This document shows positions 1 through 13,100 of a stretch of 64,000 nt of DNA, piece after piece. Where the stretch lies: positions 34,362,692 to 34,426,691 of the forward strand of contig NC_086380.1 of the NCBI RefSeq assembly GCF_036588685.1. Reading direction: 5' to 3'. The stretch's first letter is position 1. Every line of letters begins with the position of its first letter. Source of the DNA: Mytilus trossulus (taxonomy: Eukaryota > Mollusca > Bivalvia > Mytilida > Mytilidae). The notes below the pieces were generated by a model. That model was given only the letters and a program-made list of their open reading frames with translations, searched no databases and was not told the origin of the DNA. Both the position numbers and the translations under genes were made by a program.

Positions 1-1540
1 TGGGACTAGAATTTTAATATTTAGAAATGGCTATAGAAAATATTTTCATTTTTACCAGCTTCTGATCTTTTGTATCAGTGTTTGAATTTTCAAAGTTTTT
101 GATTTTATGTGAAATTTTTGTCATTCTTGAAATATACCTATAAACGCTGTATTGCACATAACCATTTTTTATTACCTTTGATTTCAATTTTCAAAATTCT
201 ATTCCCAGCCCTATGTCTAGAAAAGTGTGCTTGTACACATTTTAGTTCAAAGTTTTTGAAAAAAATTAAGAGACCATGAGCTTAATTTTGGATTTTTATT
301 CATTAAAATGTAAGAGATTTATAAAAATTAAAACAGATTTTTGAAACAGGCTTTTAGAGAGTAATTTACGTGACAAGAATGTTTTACATGTTATAATGGT
401 TTTTTGTTTTCTCTTTCAATATCACAAAATTTTACTTGATATCACATATCTATGTGAGTATAAATAAACTCAACATAGATACCATAATATTTTTTTTAAT
501 TTTCGCCAAACGCACGTTTCGTCTACAAAAGAAGTAATGTTAAGAAAGGCAAATAAAGTACGAAGATGAAGAACATTGAAGACCAACAAATCCTATAAGT
601 TTTGCAAAAGTAATTTATTCCTGAAGTAAAAAAACCTTAGCATTTCAAATACATCATACATATCTTTTTGAACGAGTCGTATATGTAAAAAACACACTAA
701 TATAAACCACAGAATAACGTATACTGCACCTTAATGATATCTGGTATTTAAAAACCTTTAAGCAATCCAAGAAGATGAACTTCTTGCCAAGTGTACTTCC
801 TCAAAGTTCGAACGACAGGAAATAAATAATCGTGTACTCCACATTGTTATATAGTATACGCATGTCTGTTGTGTCAAATTGATTAACATACATGTATGGA
901 TAAATGTGAAAGGTTTACTATCACCACATCCTGTTTGATTCTGTAGTAAATGTAATATTAGGAAATTCACATTCAGTTTTTATTATTAAATTCGAGCATA
1001 TTATTAAGGGTCAATTGAAATTTAATCGACAGGGATTTCTTTTAAATTTTCAAATAAACAATATGTGAATGATATCAACATTTTCAACTGTTTCAGCATA
1101 CTTAGTTTATAGTACATGACTTAATTCAAATTCGTGCGTGCAATGTTACTTGAACGATTTTGTATATTTTTAAAGTAGAAGAATATCTTCTCATTGAAAA
1201 TAATCAATATATAATCAATAATTAATATAATTAATGTGACCTGTTGACACCATTTGTAATGCATTCCTTTTCTTCAATGTTTACTTACTACATGTACGTG
1301 TTATATTTCGTCTTAGTATTTTTTATATGCACCACCTTCAATAAGTATTTTGTATGACGATAAATGTTCACCTATGTACTCGTTCTATAAACACCAACTT
1401 TATATTCGTAAAAATGTTCCGGTACTCTTTATAACAAAATTAGTTTATTTCAATTCACCTGTGTACTTTGCTTTCTTTGACGCCATTTTGTCCTAGGTTG
1501 AAGTCGTCCTTTTTTATTGATATTGTGTCATAAATAAAAC
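1..1540. other. AT-rich sequence without a gene
   Basis: Apart from the family A fragment at 470-605, I see no exon, RNA gene or element. Short open frames here have no recognisable motif. Confidence 0.6.
470..605 (-). repeat. Repeat family A fragment
   Basis: Contains CGCCAAACGCACGTTTCGTC, then GGCAAATAAAGTACGAAGATGAAGAAC-type sequence, a diverged minus-oriented copy of family A (see 9325-9705). Confidence 0.65.
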
Positions 1541-1559
1541 TTATTCGTTCAGAGTATAT

Positions 1560-2010
1560 CTACTTGTTTTGTTAATAATTCTTTTTGATTGAGTTGAGCC
1601 ATTTCAATTGATATTTTATTGTGTGTCTTTTTATGTTGTAATGTTACACCACTGTTTCAAGTTAGAGTGAAGGTTGGCGCCTGTTAAAACGTTTGAACCA
1701 ACTGCAATTAAATGCACCTGTCATAAGTCAGGTGCCTGTTGTTCAGTGGTTGTCGTTTGTTGGTAATGTTCATAAGTGTTTCTCGTTTCTCTTTTTTATA
1801 TATAGATAAGACCGTAGTTTTTTTTCTGTTTGAATTGGTTTACATTAGTCATTTTATGGCCCTTTATAGGCTTAGCTTGCTTTTCGATGTGAGCCAAGGC
1901 TCCGTGTTGAATGTCGATCTTTTACTTTTAATTGTTAACTTTTTACACATTGTGACTTACATGGGATAGTTGTCCTATTTGCGCTCATATCACATCTTAT
2001 TTATATGTTT
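1560..2010 (+). repeat. Repeat family D copy
   Basis: About 450 bp with GTAATGTTACACCACTGTTT, CATAAGTCAGGTGCCTGTTG, GAGCCAAGGCTCCGTGTTGA and a terminal GTTGTCCTATTTGCGCTCAT. Further copies: 12610-13045, 13390-13560, 58110-58515, 58800-59035 (plus); 10870-11050, 15020-15140, 33260-33365, 54225-54345 (minus, short). Confidence 0.75.
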
Positions 2011-2174
2011 GTAATCTAACGGATCTTTGAATGTTTTCAGTTTCTTCATCTGAACAATAGGACCCTACAGAAGGTTGTTTCACACTGACTTTGACGCCCA
2101 GATTCATTTTTTGATAGAATTCATGTTAATAATTTAGAAAGAGGTGTCGTAGAGCAATTAGAAGATCCAGCAAT

Positions 2175-3490
2175 ATAAAAGATATGAAAATCCATGCGGT
2201 ACACTGTTTAGGACCATATATGTCTGCTCTGTTCACACATCATTGTAAATACAATAGAGAGGTTTAGCGCTATAAAACCAGTTTGAATCAACCATTTTCT
2301 ACATTTGAAAATGCCTGTACCAAGTCAGGAATATGACAGTTACTGTTGTTATCCATTCATTTGATGTGTTTTATCATTAAATTTTGATTTTGCCATTTGA
2401 TTAGGGACTTTCCGTTTCGAATTTTCCTCGGTGTTCAGTATTTTTGTGATTTTACTTTTTATAATGAGAACAAACTATTGGAAAACGATAGAACTCAATT
2501 TGGTAAAAAAATATTCAAACTGTTTTTGTTTCCAATGCACACAACGATGCGTGGAACGACTTAACCTTGTGTATTTTGAATTTATTAGAAACACATATTT
2601 CATTTGTTAATGATTTTTGTGTGCAACCTATAAATCCTTATGTTTAATTCTTATGGTTGATAATTTGGTCCATACTCAAACGATTTCGTTCACCATCTAG
2701 TGTGAGTATCAACAGGTAAATGTTTATTTCATTGTGTTGTATATTTCTCTGCAAGCATGATATGAGACCTTTTTAAAGGGATTTCCCCCCAATATTTAAA
2801 TCAAATAAATAATCTTAACGCATTAGACAACAATTGAAAATGTTTTATTTTAGATTGCAGTATAAAGACAATAATTGTGCATTGACTTGACATATCAACG
2901 GTATAAGGATTCGGCCCGAAACAGGGAAATAGCTCGGCACAACCTCGCATTTCCCCGTTTCTAAGCCTCATCCTTATATATATCATAATATCGTTGATAT
3001 GTCAAGTCAATGCACTATTATTGTCTCTATATTGTATTTATGCAGCTTCCATAATAATCTCAAAAAGCATTACCCTAATATTCATATTTTCAATTATGTT
3101 CACTCTGTAGTCAAAAGACATGCTTTTTTCATACCAATGTGTGCCATGATTCATTTAATACTACATAAATCGGTAAATTGGAAAATAAGCGAGGATCAAA
3201 TTTGTTTATGAGAGGTATGCCTCGCTGTAATAATAATTAATAAGGATAATTCAAGTACATATATTTGGGATATTGGCTACTCTAAAGCAATTTTTTGAGT
3301 TTTTTTATCATCTGAACTTAACAATGAATGAAAATCTTAAATTAAGTTAAAGTTCAGTTTTAGTGAAAAGTTATGTCAACTTAAGTTCTTATCGAATGTC
3401 TATTGTATTTACAACGATGTGTGAACAAAGCAGACATATATGGTCCTAAACAGTGTACCACATGGATTTTCATATCTTTTATATCTTATA
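2175..3490. repeat. Large inverted repeat with nested foldback
   Basis: Outer arms of about 85 bp: GATATGAAAATCCATGCGGT and on to TGTTCACACATC (2175-2260) match the complement of 3403-3490 with few changes. Inside, arms 2866-2900 and 2992-3026 are inverted copies with one mismatch in 35 (GTGCATTGACTTGACATATC). Weaker similarity extends outward from the inner arms. Confidence 0.8.
2255..2460 (+). repeat. Repeat family C copy
   Basis: Shared phrases: GAGAGGTTTAGCGCTATAAA, CACCATTTTCTACATTTGAA-like, ACCAAGTCAGGAATATGACA, TTTCCTCGGTGTTCAGTATT. Other copies: 8930-9165, 39535-39640, 40690-40880, 43795-43977 (interrupted), 53705-53790 (plus); 18930-19130, 20085-20290, 29520-29760, 49260-49400 (minus). 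Confidence 0.75.
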
Positions 3491-3769
3491 TGATATATGA
3501 CACGGATCTCAGTTTTCATACAATTACGCAGCGAATAAATTGAAAGTTGTTTATACATACATATGATTCAAAGCATGCCTATAAAGAAGCAGTGTACTTT
3601 TTTTGGGCCCTTTTTTTTAACATTTTTTAATTCGAGCTTCACTTATGAGTCTTTTGTTTATTAGATTCCGAGGGTATCACCAGCCCAGTAGCCAGTACCT
3701 CGGTACTGGCATGAAAATACGGATTTTTTTGTGTTATTAAAATTTGCTTTTACAAAATGTTAGAAATTA

Positions 3770-4640
3770 TTAACTAGAGGCTCTAATGGGCTTGTGTCGC
3801 TCACCTTGGTCTATGTGAATATTAAACAAAGGACGCAGATGAATTCATGACAAAATTGTGTTTTGGTGTTGATGTGTTTGTATATCTTACTTTACTGAAC
3901 ATTCTTGCTGCTTACAATTATCTCTATCTATAATGAACTTGTCCCAGTAGTTTCAGAGGAGAAGATTTTTGTAAAAGATTACAAAGATTTACGAAAAATG
4001 TTTAAAAATTGACTATAAAAGGCAATTACTCCTAAAGGGGTCAACTGACCATTTCGGTCATGTTGAATTATTTGTAAATCTCACTTTGCTGAACATTATT
4101 GCTCTTTACAGTTTATCTCTATCTATAAAAATATTCAAGATAATAACCAAAAACAGCAAAATTTCCTGAAAATTACTAATTCAGGGGCAGTAACCCAACA
4201 ACAAGTTGTCTGATTCATCTGAAAATTTTACCCCTTGTCAGATTTGCTCTAAATGCTTTGGTTATTTAAGTTATAAGCCAAAAACTGCATTTTACCCTTA
4301 TGTTCTATTTTTAGCCATGGCGGTCATCTTGGTTGGTTGGCCGAGTCATCGGACACATTTTTTAAACTAGATACCCCAATGATGATTTTGGTCAAGTTTG
4401 GTTTAATTTGGCCCAGTAGTTTCAGAGGAGAAGATTTTTGTAAAAGTTAACGACGACGGACGACGACAGACGACAGACGCCGGACGCCGGACGCCGGACG
4501 CCGGACGCCGGACGCCGGACGCCGGACGCCGGACGCCGGACGCCGGACGCCGGACGCAAAGTGAGCTAAAAATGAATGAACGTATCTCCCTCATGCAAAG
4601 CTCTGATTCCTGTCAAGAATTTGGCTATACTTTTGAACCT
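3770..4640 (+). repeat. Dispersed element with CCCAGTAGTTTCAGAGGAG blocks
   Basis: The block CCCAGTAGTTTCAGAGGAGA plus AGATTTTTGTAAAAG occurs twice (about 3945 and 4411), with TTTATCTCTATCTATAA-type blocks between. Similar blocks are widespread in bivalve genomes as I recall. No coding frame; it ends in the heptamer array. Confidence 0.65.
4476..4558. repeat. Heptanucleotide tandem repeat (CGGACGC)n
   Basis: About eleven nearly perfect 7-nt units CGGACGC, preceded by imperfect GACGACGGAC sequence. It forms the GC-rich end of the dispersed element at 3770-4640. Confidence 0.9.
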
Positions 4641-5299
4641 TTTGGGTTATAGCTCTTCATCTTTTATATAAGCTTTGGATTTCAAATATTTTGGCCACGA
4701 GCATCACTGAAGAGACATGTATTGTCGAAATGCGCATCTGGTGCAGGAAAATTGGTACCGTTGATTTTATTGTAGAAAAAACGCGCGTCTGGCGCAAATA
4801 TAAAATTTTAATCCTGGTATCTATGATGAGTTTATTTGTTTCATGGATTGGGATAATATTAGGGATTAACAGTGCACTGCGTGTACCACCAAAAATGATA
4901 TAAGCATAATCAATTAAAAGAATATGGTGTGTATAAACAAAAAAAACAAAAATCAATGAACTTTGAACTAATATAACAGTTTAACTGCACGAACTACGAA
5001 TGTTCCAATTGTTGTAACCACAATCACGTCATCTTTTTCCAACTTTCCCAATTAAACTTATCAACGGATTTGTACCACATGCCGGATATCACATGAGGAG
5101 CAAAATCTTCTCAACAATCCGAAGCACCTGAGATCTTCACCGGTCTTGGTGAGGTTCGTGTTGCTCATTTTAAATGTTTTAATTTGAACACTGGTGTTAG
5201 TCTTTTGATGTTTTTTTTATATAACTTTTCAGTTTGTTTTTGAGTTATGAGTTTGAATATCCTTTTGGTATCTTTTGTCTCACTTTTACAATGATGATG

Positions 5300-6953
5300 C
5301 AAGTGATATGAATAATCAAGAATTACATTTGAGGTCGTGAAATATATACCCTACATAAAATGAAAAAAGGGATGCTTAATCTATGTGTTAAGACATTTAA
5401 ACTATTTTCGAATATCAAGAAATTTAAAAACATTTTCATGGAACATTACTTCAATAGTACTTGCAGATATTCTATATATTGAATGAGGTGCGTGTACCTA
5501 TTTCTTCCGCATTATGTTTTAACAGTCGGACGTTAAGAAAAAAAAATCAAAATGAATTTGAAATGATGCAATTGGGAAAAATTTGTCACTCTCTCCGGAA
5601 AATCGACTTCAAACACAATTTTTGGTCTGAAATGTTACAGAAACTCCATAATGGTCAGAAAGCGGTATGTTTTGTCCATCTACATCTATAAATCTGTCAA
5701 ATACTCTCTGAAAAAGATGTTATCATAAATTGTGTGTTAACGTAGATTGTTAATAATGTACTGATATTTTCGTATTCTGTGTATTTGTGACATTGTATAA
5801 CATAATCTCATTTATTGATTTGTTGTGAATAATATAGAATAAGAAATACCATAAATAAATAAATACCCAATTGGCAATGACAATCGACGCACTTCTTGCT
5901 CGTCCTTATATGATTAAACATATAAATTGGATCATAGATATTTAGAGATTATCGTTGATCATCTCAACGAGATTGATTTTCTCCCTTGAGCTGATACACT
6001 GAAATTGAGGAAAGCAATCGAGTTGAGATGACCAATGATAATCTATTTATCGCTATTTTACCTATGATGACGTTGTAAATTTCTTTGGTAACGAACACGT
6101 GCACCCTTTGTTTTAAGCGATAATTTCTCATATAACTCTACTGTGCGAAAAAAAAAGAATTATCAGTCATGAAGATCAAAGGAGAATTTCGTAAAATTTC
6201 ATAAAAAAATATATAGGATATATTTATTCAAGAAACGCTCATCAGATTCAATTACATTGTTACCGTTGATATGTAGATCACATATGTCTCATCGAACTTT
6301 TAAAATGAAAAAAAAGGCAACAACATGACACAACCATACCACTTATATATAATTAACAAATTATCAACAAAATTTTACACATTTATACACGCATGTAGAA
6401 TTCCTAGGAAAATGTTTATCTTTCAGTTGATAAATTTGTTTAAGTTCAATATCGGTTTTATCGGAGTTACTGTCACAAATTAATAGCATATTTGTCCATT
6501 ACGTATATGACCCTGTATGAAAGGATATATTTGATATAGTTCCCTTATGAAGGACATATATTTTCATCTTATATGAAAAAGAACTATCAGATGGAGCAAT
6601 TTTTTTCTGTGTACATTTTGTATAATCTTGATGTTTTTTTTAATCTTTTATTTACTCTGTATGCTTTGCATGTGTTAAATCTTATTTTTTATATACAAAA
6701 CAGCGTATAAAACACGCCTATATAAAACTTTAATCTTATCATGCTGCTCATGGGCAACATTTACTTTCGTATGGTTGAGAACCGTCTTCAATTAGCAAAA
6801 GAAAACAAGTTGTGTTAAAAATGTGTGGTAACAGAATCAAATCCGTATTTGGCAGACTACTTTGTGATGACATAAGTTCTGTTTTCTATGCTTGGGACTG
6901 CAAGTTGAAACTTTGTTCATTCAATGACGTCAAACCACAAATGCTATACTAAC
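5300..6953. other. Sequence 3' of the known EEP exons
   Basis: The missing SDH exon of the EEP gene may be here or further left; I could not identify it. Apart from the hairpin element at 5940-6150, nothing is recognisable. Confidence 0.5.
5940..6150. repeat. Hairpin element, family E
   Basis: Imperfect inverted repeat of about 100 bp: GATTATCGTTGATCATCTCA pairs with GTTGAGATGACCAATGATAA. A shared 3' part follows with TCGCTATTTTACCTATGATG and AGCGATAATTTCTCAT. Copies are at 14235-14440 and 61180-61380. Confidence 0.75.
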
Positions 6954-7114
6954 CCTTGTTGATTTGACATTAAATCCTTTGTGGACGATGTGATCCAAAA
7001 TATAATTTCCAGACCGGTTTCTGGACAAAGAATTGACAATTCCGTAGGTTGGTAATCCAACGACATCAACATAGCGATTCGACAGACCACTCGATAAAAA
7101 GTGCTTATAGTTAT
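6954..7114 (-). CDS. EEP gene exon 5 (YILDHI motif), last exon found
   Basis: 161 nt with a TTTTATTGTAG acceptor and a GTTAGT donor; it enters in phase 1 and leaves in phase 0. It encodes NYKHFLSSGLSNRYVDV, then a TYG turn and NYILDHIVHKGF. YILDHI takes the place of the RIDYI-type strand that carries a late Asp in EEP enzymes. The open frame stops in the intron, so the SDH exon must lie further toward position 1, or the gene is truncated. Confidence 0.82.
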
Positions 7115-10100
7115 CTACAATAAAATCAAATTATTTTCTATTCGCCGATAAATGGTATTTGTACAGTATAACATTATAAGAGAATTTGTAAAATGGTAAC
7201 TAATTCTTGGGTTTTAAGCTCATGTAATAATACAGTATCTGTCATATTCATAAATGACACAGTGAAAAATTGTGGCCGAATCATGTTATTAATCATTTTC
7301 AAGGTTCGTCAGATATTTCCGGAGCACCTGAGAACACCCCAAGTTTTTGGTGGGGCTCGTGTTGCTTAGTCTTGAGTGTTCTATGTTGTGTTTTCTGTAC
7401 TGTTATTTGTTTGTTTCTCTTTTTATTTTTAGCCATGGCGTTGTCAGTTTATTTTCTATCTTTGTGTTTGCCTTTCCTTCTGGTATCTTTCGTCCCTCTT
7501 TTGTATTTAGAATACTTTTTTATTCTGATACAACGAAATGTTAAATGTATGCTGGTGGTGGAACAAATAGAATTATTATAATGATTCCAGATATTACTGC
7601 TGAATTTGCAATTCCAAAATTTTATAAGAGGAAACAAATATTTGAAACCTAACTTGGCGCTTACAAGTTCAGTAAGGGAAACAGAGATATATAACTGTGC
7701 TTGGTGCTCAGATGAGTTTCTAGAAAGAGAGATATACAATTATAATTTGCACTTTGTAATGCAGGAACAAGATCAAGTGAAATGGTGATTTAAATGCGAG
7801 TAAGCAGCAGACAAGACGACGAGACCTCAAGTCTGATTTAGAATTATCAAGATTTAAAATAGGAAAGAGCTTTAAATACTCTCCCTGAAAAATGTTCATG
7901 CGCTTCATCTCTGACTTTTTGGCTTTTTAACTATTTTGATCTGAGCATTAATGAATGTCTGAGTAGGCGAAATACGCGTCAGGTGTATTAAAATTATAAT
8001 CCTAGTACCTTTGATAACTATTTACGCATTTTCGAATCACACTATACACTATTCAAACCATAAACCTACCAAAAACAGTACTAGGCTCGTCGAGATGAAA
8101 TTATGGACATTCACGGGGTCGGGGGTTTGGGGACAACACTTCTTATGTACAAGGTGTTAGGACGTGCCGCTGGAATAGTAACTATTTGGGAAAAAATATC
8201 AGAAATAATGATTAGGTCAATAATGTTCCCATTACTTGTAACATGAAAAGCCCTGTATTTTTTCACAGCCAACAGTCTCGCCGTAATTGAACATTACACA
8301 AGGAATCTGAACCTCAGATATGAAATCAAAGCATGATATATTTTCGATTCTAAGAGACTGTGATTATTGTTCGCTCCAGCACTCTTAAATAAAATTTATC
8401 ACGTTACAATGACGTCACTTACCTTAGCATTACGTCACAGGACTTTTGTAATGTCGGAAAAGGATAAATTTTACCTACACATTATATGAAAATAAATCAG
8501 GTTTTTAAAAAATGAAATCATATGAAAAGGCTTGGGTAACAGAACCCCAGCGACAACCACTATCAATTAAATATTGAAGTGCCCCTGCTCAACCGATTAC
8601 ACTGTACGTGTTTTTACTCACCTTCAAATTCAGGCGTTATATTTGTTGCCTGAACACGTGGTGACTGATTTAAATCTCCCAACAAAATATATTTGTTTTC
8701 TGCTTTGAAGAATTCAAGTATTCTTAAAGTGTTGTTCAAGTTTTCTTCTTCATATGTTGAAAACAATGGCGGTGAAACAGCTATCAACGAAACATAAAGC
8801 ATACACACATTTTGTTTTATCTTTGTTGACACATTGGCGATTTTAACAGCTATTAATATTATGACACAATGTTGACAGCTGTATCCCAATATTTGACATT
8901 TGTAACTATTATGTCTGTTTCTTTTTGTCACACATCGTTATTGATACAATGGAATTTTATGCATATGTCATACAAGTGAGAGGTTTAGCAAGCTATAAGT
9001 ATAGGTTTATAATACCTCCATTTTCTACACCCTAATGTGTACCAATGAAGTTTTTCTCGATTCGTTTGTTGTGTTTGAGCTTTTGGTTTAGCCATTTGCT
9101 ATGGGACTTTCTATTTAGAGTTTTACTCGGAGTTCGGTATTTTTTTGTTTTTTTGACTTGAACACCCCAAAATGTGGAATGATAACTCCAACATAAAATC
9201 ATTTGATGACAATACCCTTACTGAATTTAAGAAAATTGAAACAAGTATCAAAAAGTAAAGTCTACATTTAAAATCAATCAACATCATTTGTTATAAACAA
9301 TGAAACAGTTACATTTTTCAAAAGATGCCAGACGAAACTATTTACACCACTGGAACGATGCCACTGCTGGTAGACGTTTCGTCTCCGAGGGTATCACAAG
9401 CCCAGTTGTCAGCACGTCGGTGCTGGCAAGAGTATCAATTATATGGTGATTATTTAAAATTTCCTGTTACAAAATTTAGATTTTTTCGAAAAACTAAGGA
9501 TTTTTTTATCCAAGGAATAGATTACCTTAGCCGTATTTTGCACATCTTTTCGGAATTTTGGGTCCTCGCTGGTCTTCATCTTTGTACTTATTGGCTTAAC
9601 AACTATTTTGATCTGAGCGTCAATGATGAGTCTTATCTAGACGAAACGCGCGTGACTGTCTGGCGAATAAAATTATAATCATGGTACCTGATAACTATAC
9701 ACTATTACATGTATTAGTTATCAAAGGTACCAGTTTTTTTTTAGTACGCCAGACGCGCGTTTCGTCTACATAAGACTAATCAGTGACGTTCATATCAAAA
9801 TATTTTAAAGCCAAACAATTACAAAGTTGAAGAGCATTCAGGATCCAAAATTTCAAAACATTGTGCCAAATAAGACAGTTTGTCTTGTTGGGTTTAACAT
9901 TCTATCAATTAAGAGGAAAACGACAGGCGAATTATATCAAAGAGACTTTTAAACCTGTAAGTTGAAATTAAAATTACAATGTCAAAGCTTCAAAATCAAT
10001 TACATGCGGTAAGTCTTAAAGTTTTGTTTCAAACAAGTTCGTTCGGAATGGGGAATGGTTGAATTTATTACCCATGGAAAAAATGGCATGGGGTGTGCAA

Positions 10101-13100
10101 ATAAAAATCCTGTTTCCCAACTCTTTGTGACATCCGCGTAAGAGTCTTATGTGGACGAAACTTGCGTCTGGCGTAATTAATTATTAACCTTGTATATTTG
10201 ATAATTGTTTAACAAAAGTGCATTTTAATTGTTAGATAAAACAACACACTGAGACTTGAAGAGGTTGTTCGGGTAATGCAGAACAAAAGACAAATCTAAG
10301 AGGCGAGAAAAGATTGTCAAAAAGTTTAAAGCCTTCGAGGTAAGGATCTTGATGATTTGCTTACCGGTGCACCGATGTAGTGCATTGTGTGTTTCTGTTT
10401 AGTGTTTTATGTCGTTTTAAGTTGTTTTGCATGGTATTGACGGTTTTCTTCTTCTTATTATTTTTGTTCTCCTTTTGATATCATCTGGTTCCCTTTCATT
10501 TATACTTACGGTCAATATAGCGGCTTGTAATTGCTGTGGGAAGGTGCGTACAACCTATTTTGCCAATACCTTTTACCTGAAATACAGCGTAATTTAAATT
10601 AAATATTTGGGTAGTTTTGGTTTCAAACGAAAGCACTGTAGAACCCTGATTTCTTTCATATAATAAACAAAGTATATAAAATTAAAATAGGAGTGCACAT
10701 TTGCCCTGTTGTACAAAAGAACCTGTTATTGTACTATCAAACTTCTAGGAACCAGTACTTTCTATTATGCAATAAAGAAATGTAGAATTTTTCAGCACCA
10801 GTAGGGATGAGGTATATTTTTTACATTGCCTTCAAAGGGCGAGGTTTGGTTATCCATAGGTATAAAAAAGAAATCCATAGATATATAAAGAAGATGTGGT
10901 ATGTCAATGAGACAACACTCCTCAAGAGACAAAAAAAAAAACCCCACAGAAATTAAGATCTATAGGTAACTGTACGGCCTTCAATAATGAGCAAAGTCCA
11001 TACCGCAAATTCAGCCATAAAAGGCCGCGAAATGACAATGTAAAATAATTTAAGCGAGAAAACTAACAACCGTTAAGTCTTTGGTTCTGTGAACTACTGT
11101 TTGCACGTTGGGCTGCGGCATTATCTATCGTTTTACGTGTACACTTGTGTTTGACTGTCCACTTGGTGTCTTCTTATTTCTTATAAAAATGTACATGTGC
11201 TAAGTATATGCATATTCAGGTTAGTTTTGATATAAAAACGAATACACCAGCGTCTTTCCCTGTATGTCGATGTTATTTTACTGTTGCTTACAAACTGAAT
11301 GTATAAATAAAGGCAATAGTAGTATACCACTGTTCAATAGTTATAATCGATTTAACGGAAACAAATCAGGACCACAAACCAAAAGAAAGGGAAACACAAC
11401 AACTATACGAGGACAAAAACGGACCAACAGAAACACTGAGCTGCTATAAAAATAAACGTCAATATACATAAACACAGTATTTCTGATAATTGCCATATTG
11501 ACTTGGTACAGAACATTTTAAGAACATAAGGTGGGTTGAACCTGGTGTTATGGCTAGCCAAAATAATAAAAAATGAGAGATGAAAGCTATCATAAGGATA
11601 TTCAAACAAAAGTTGAAAACAAACTGATAATGACATGGCACGAAAAACAAACGAAAACGACGAAAAGACAAACAACTGTACACAACAAACAACAGAGAAA
11701 CTATAGACTGAGTAACACGAACCCAATCAAAACCTGGAGTGATCTGGAATGGTACTAGTAAGCAAATTTGGTTCACATTTGGCACCCGTCGTGAATAATT
11801 AACTCAGTATCTTTTTCTCAATTACCATATGTTATAACAGTAGGGAGTCACAATTTTACATGCCTACATTTGTTTTGCTGTATAATTGATTGATTGATTG
11901 ATTGAGTGCTGGTTGGTTAACGTCCAATGGCAAATATTAATGCATGCTCAGGGCGAGAATGAGCTAAAAATAAATATAATATGAAGGTTTTGTTATAATA
12001 GAGGCCATCCGGGAAATTTAGACTCACTGGAAAATGAGGGTTTACTGTATAGGGACACACATTTTGCCTTATAACAGACCACCCACGGACACTTTTGCTG
12101 TATGAAAAATATCTTCGATCCTTCATAATTCCAGCTGGCCAGTCATCAAGAACTCTAGTCTGCTGCATGTCCGAAACGGTAATAGAGTAAAGTTATTGTT
12201 ACTATCAGTAATCGTCGGAGTCATTTGGATCATGACTTTGTAGTCTCAAAACAGCACATGTATATTTGTTGGGAATAAACGGTCAGATATCTGTCTTAGT
12301 TGTACGTTCATTTACAGTAACGTAACTAACGGCGCGCGTTTTTAATTCGAATTCCAGAGGCGTTCAATTACGTGAAGTTTGTTTTAGTTTGATACTGCAA
12401 GCCAACTCTGTATAAAAAGAGGGACGAAAGTTACCAGAGGGACAGTCAAACTGATTTATCGAAAATAAACTGAAGTGAACATTGATTGGTTAAATATTTC
12501 TCAGTGTGTTTGAATTTGTTTGTTAGCCTTTTGGTCATGAATGTTTGTCTCCAATATTTAATTAACTGTGCATTTGTATTCAGATATCGCAGATCAAATT
12601 TATTCGTTCATTGTGTAATCATACGTTTTTTGATTGAGTTAAGTCTGCCAATTGATATTTTATCGTATGTTTTTCTATGTTGTGATGTTATGCTATTGTT
12701 TCAGAAAAAGGGAGAAGGTTTGGGCCCATTAAAACGTTTAATCCCGCTGCAAATGTTTGCACCTGTCCTAAGTCAGGAATCTGATGTACAGTAGTTGTCG
12801 TTTGTTTATGTAATATATACGTGTTTCTCGTTTCTCGTTTTGTTTATATAGATTAGACCGTTGGTTTTCCCGTTTGAATGGTTTTACACTAGTAATTTTG
12901 GGGCCCTTTATAGCTTGTTGTTCGGTGTGAGCCAAGGCTCCGTGTTGAAGGCCGTACTTTAACCTATAATGGTTTAATTTTTAAATTGTTATTTGGATGG
13001 AGAGTTGTCTCATTGGCACTCACACCACATCTTCCTATATCTATTTACAACACCATGGCTAAAAAAAAAGACAAACAGACACTAATTAATAATACACAAG

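Noticed and set aside
4403-4594. Open frame encoding RRPASGV repeats
   Set aside because: It is the translation of the CGGACGC heptamer array; heptamers stay open in all frames by chance.
6365-6480. Candidate terminal exon of the EEP gene (minus, NSDKTDIELKQIYQL)
   Set aside because: It has no SDH motif, and its phase does not match the phase 0 donor at 6954.
7270-7581. Open frame with a hydrophobic, membrane-like product
   Set aside because: It lies in repeat family B; the T-rich stretch yields a similar hydrophobic reading at other copies (17339-17710, 20287-20541). Not conserved as a protein.
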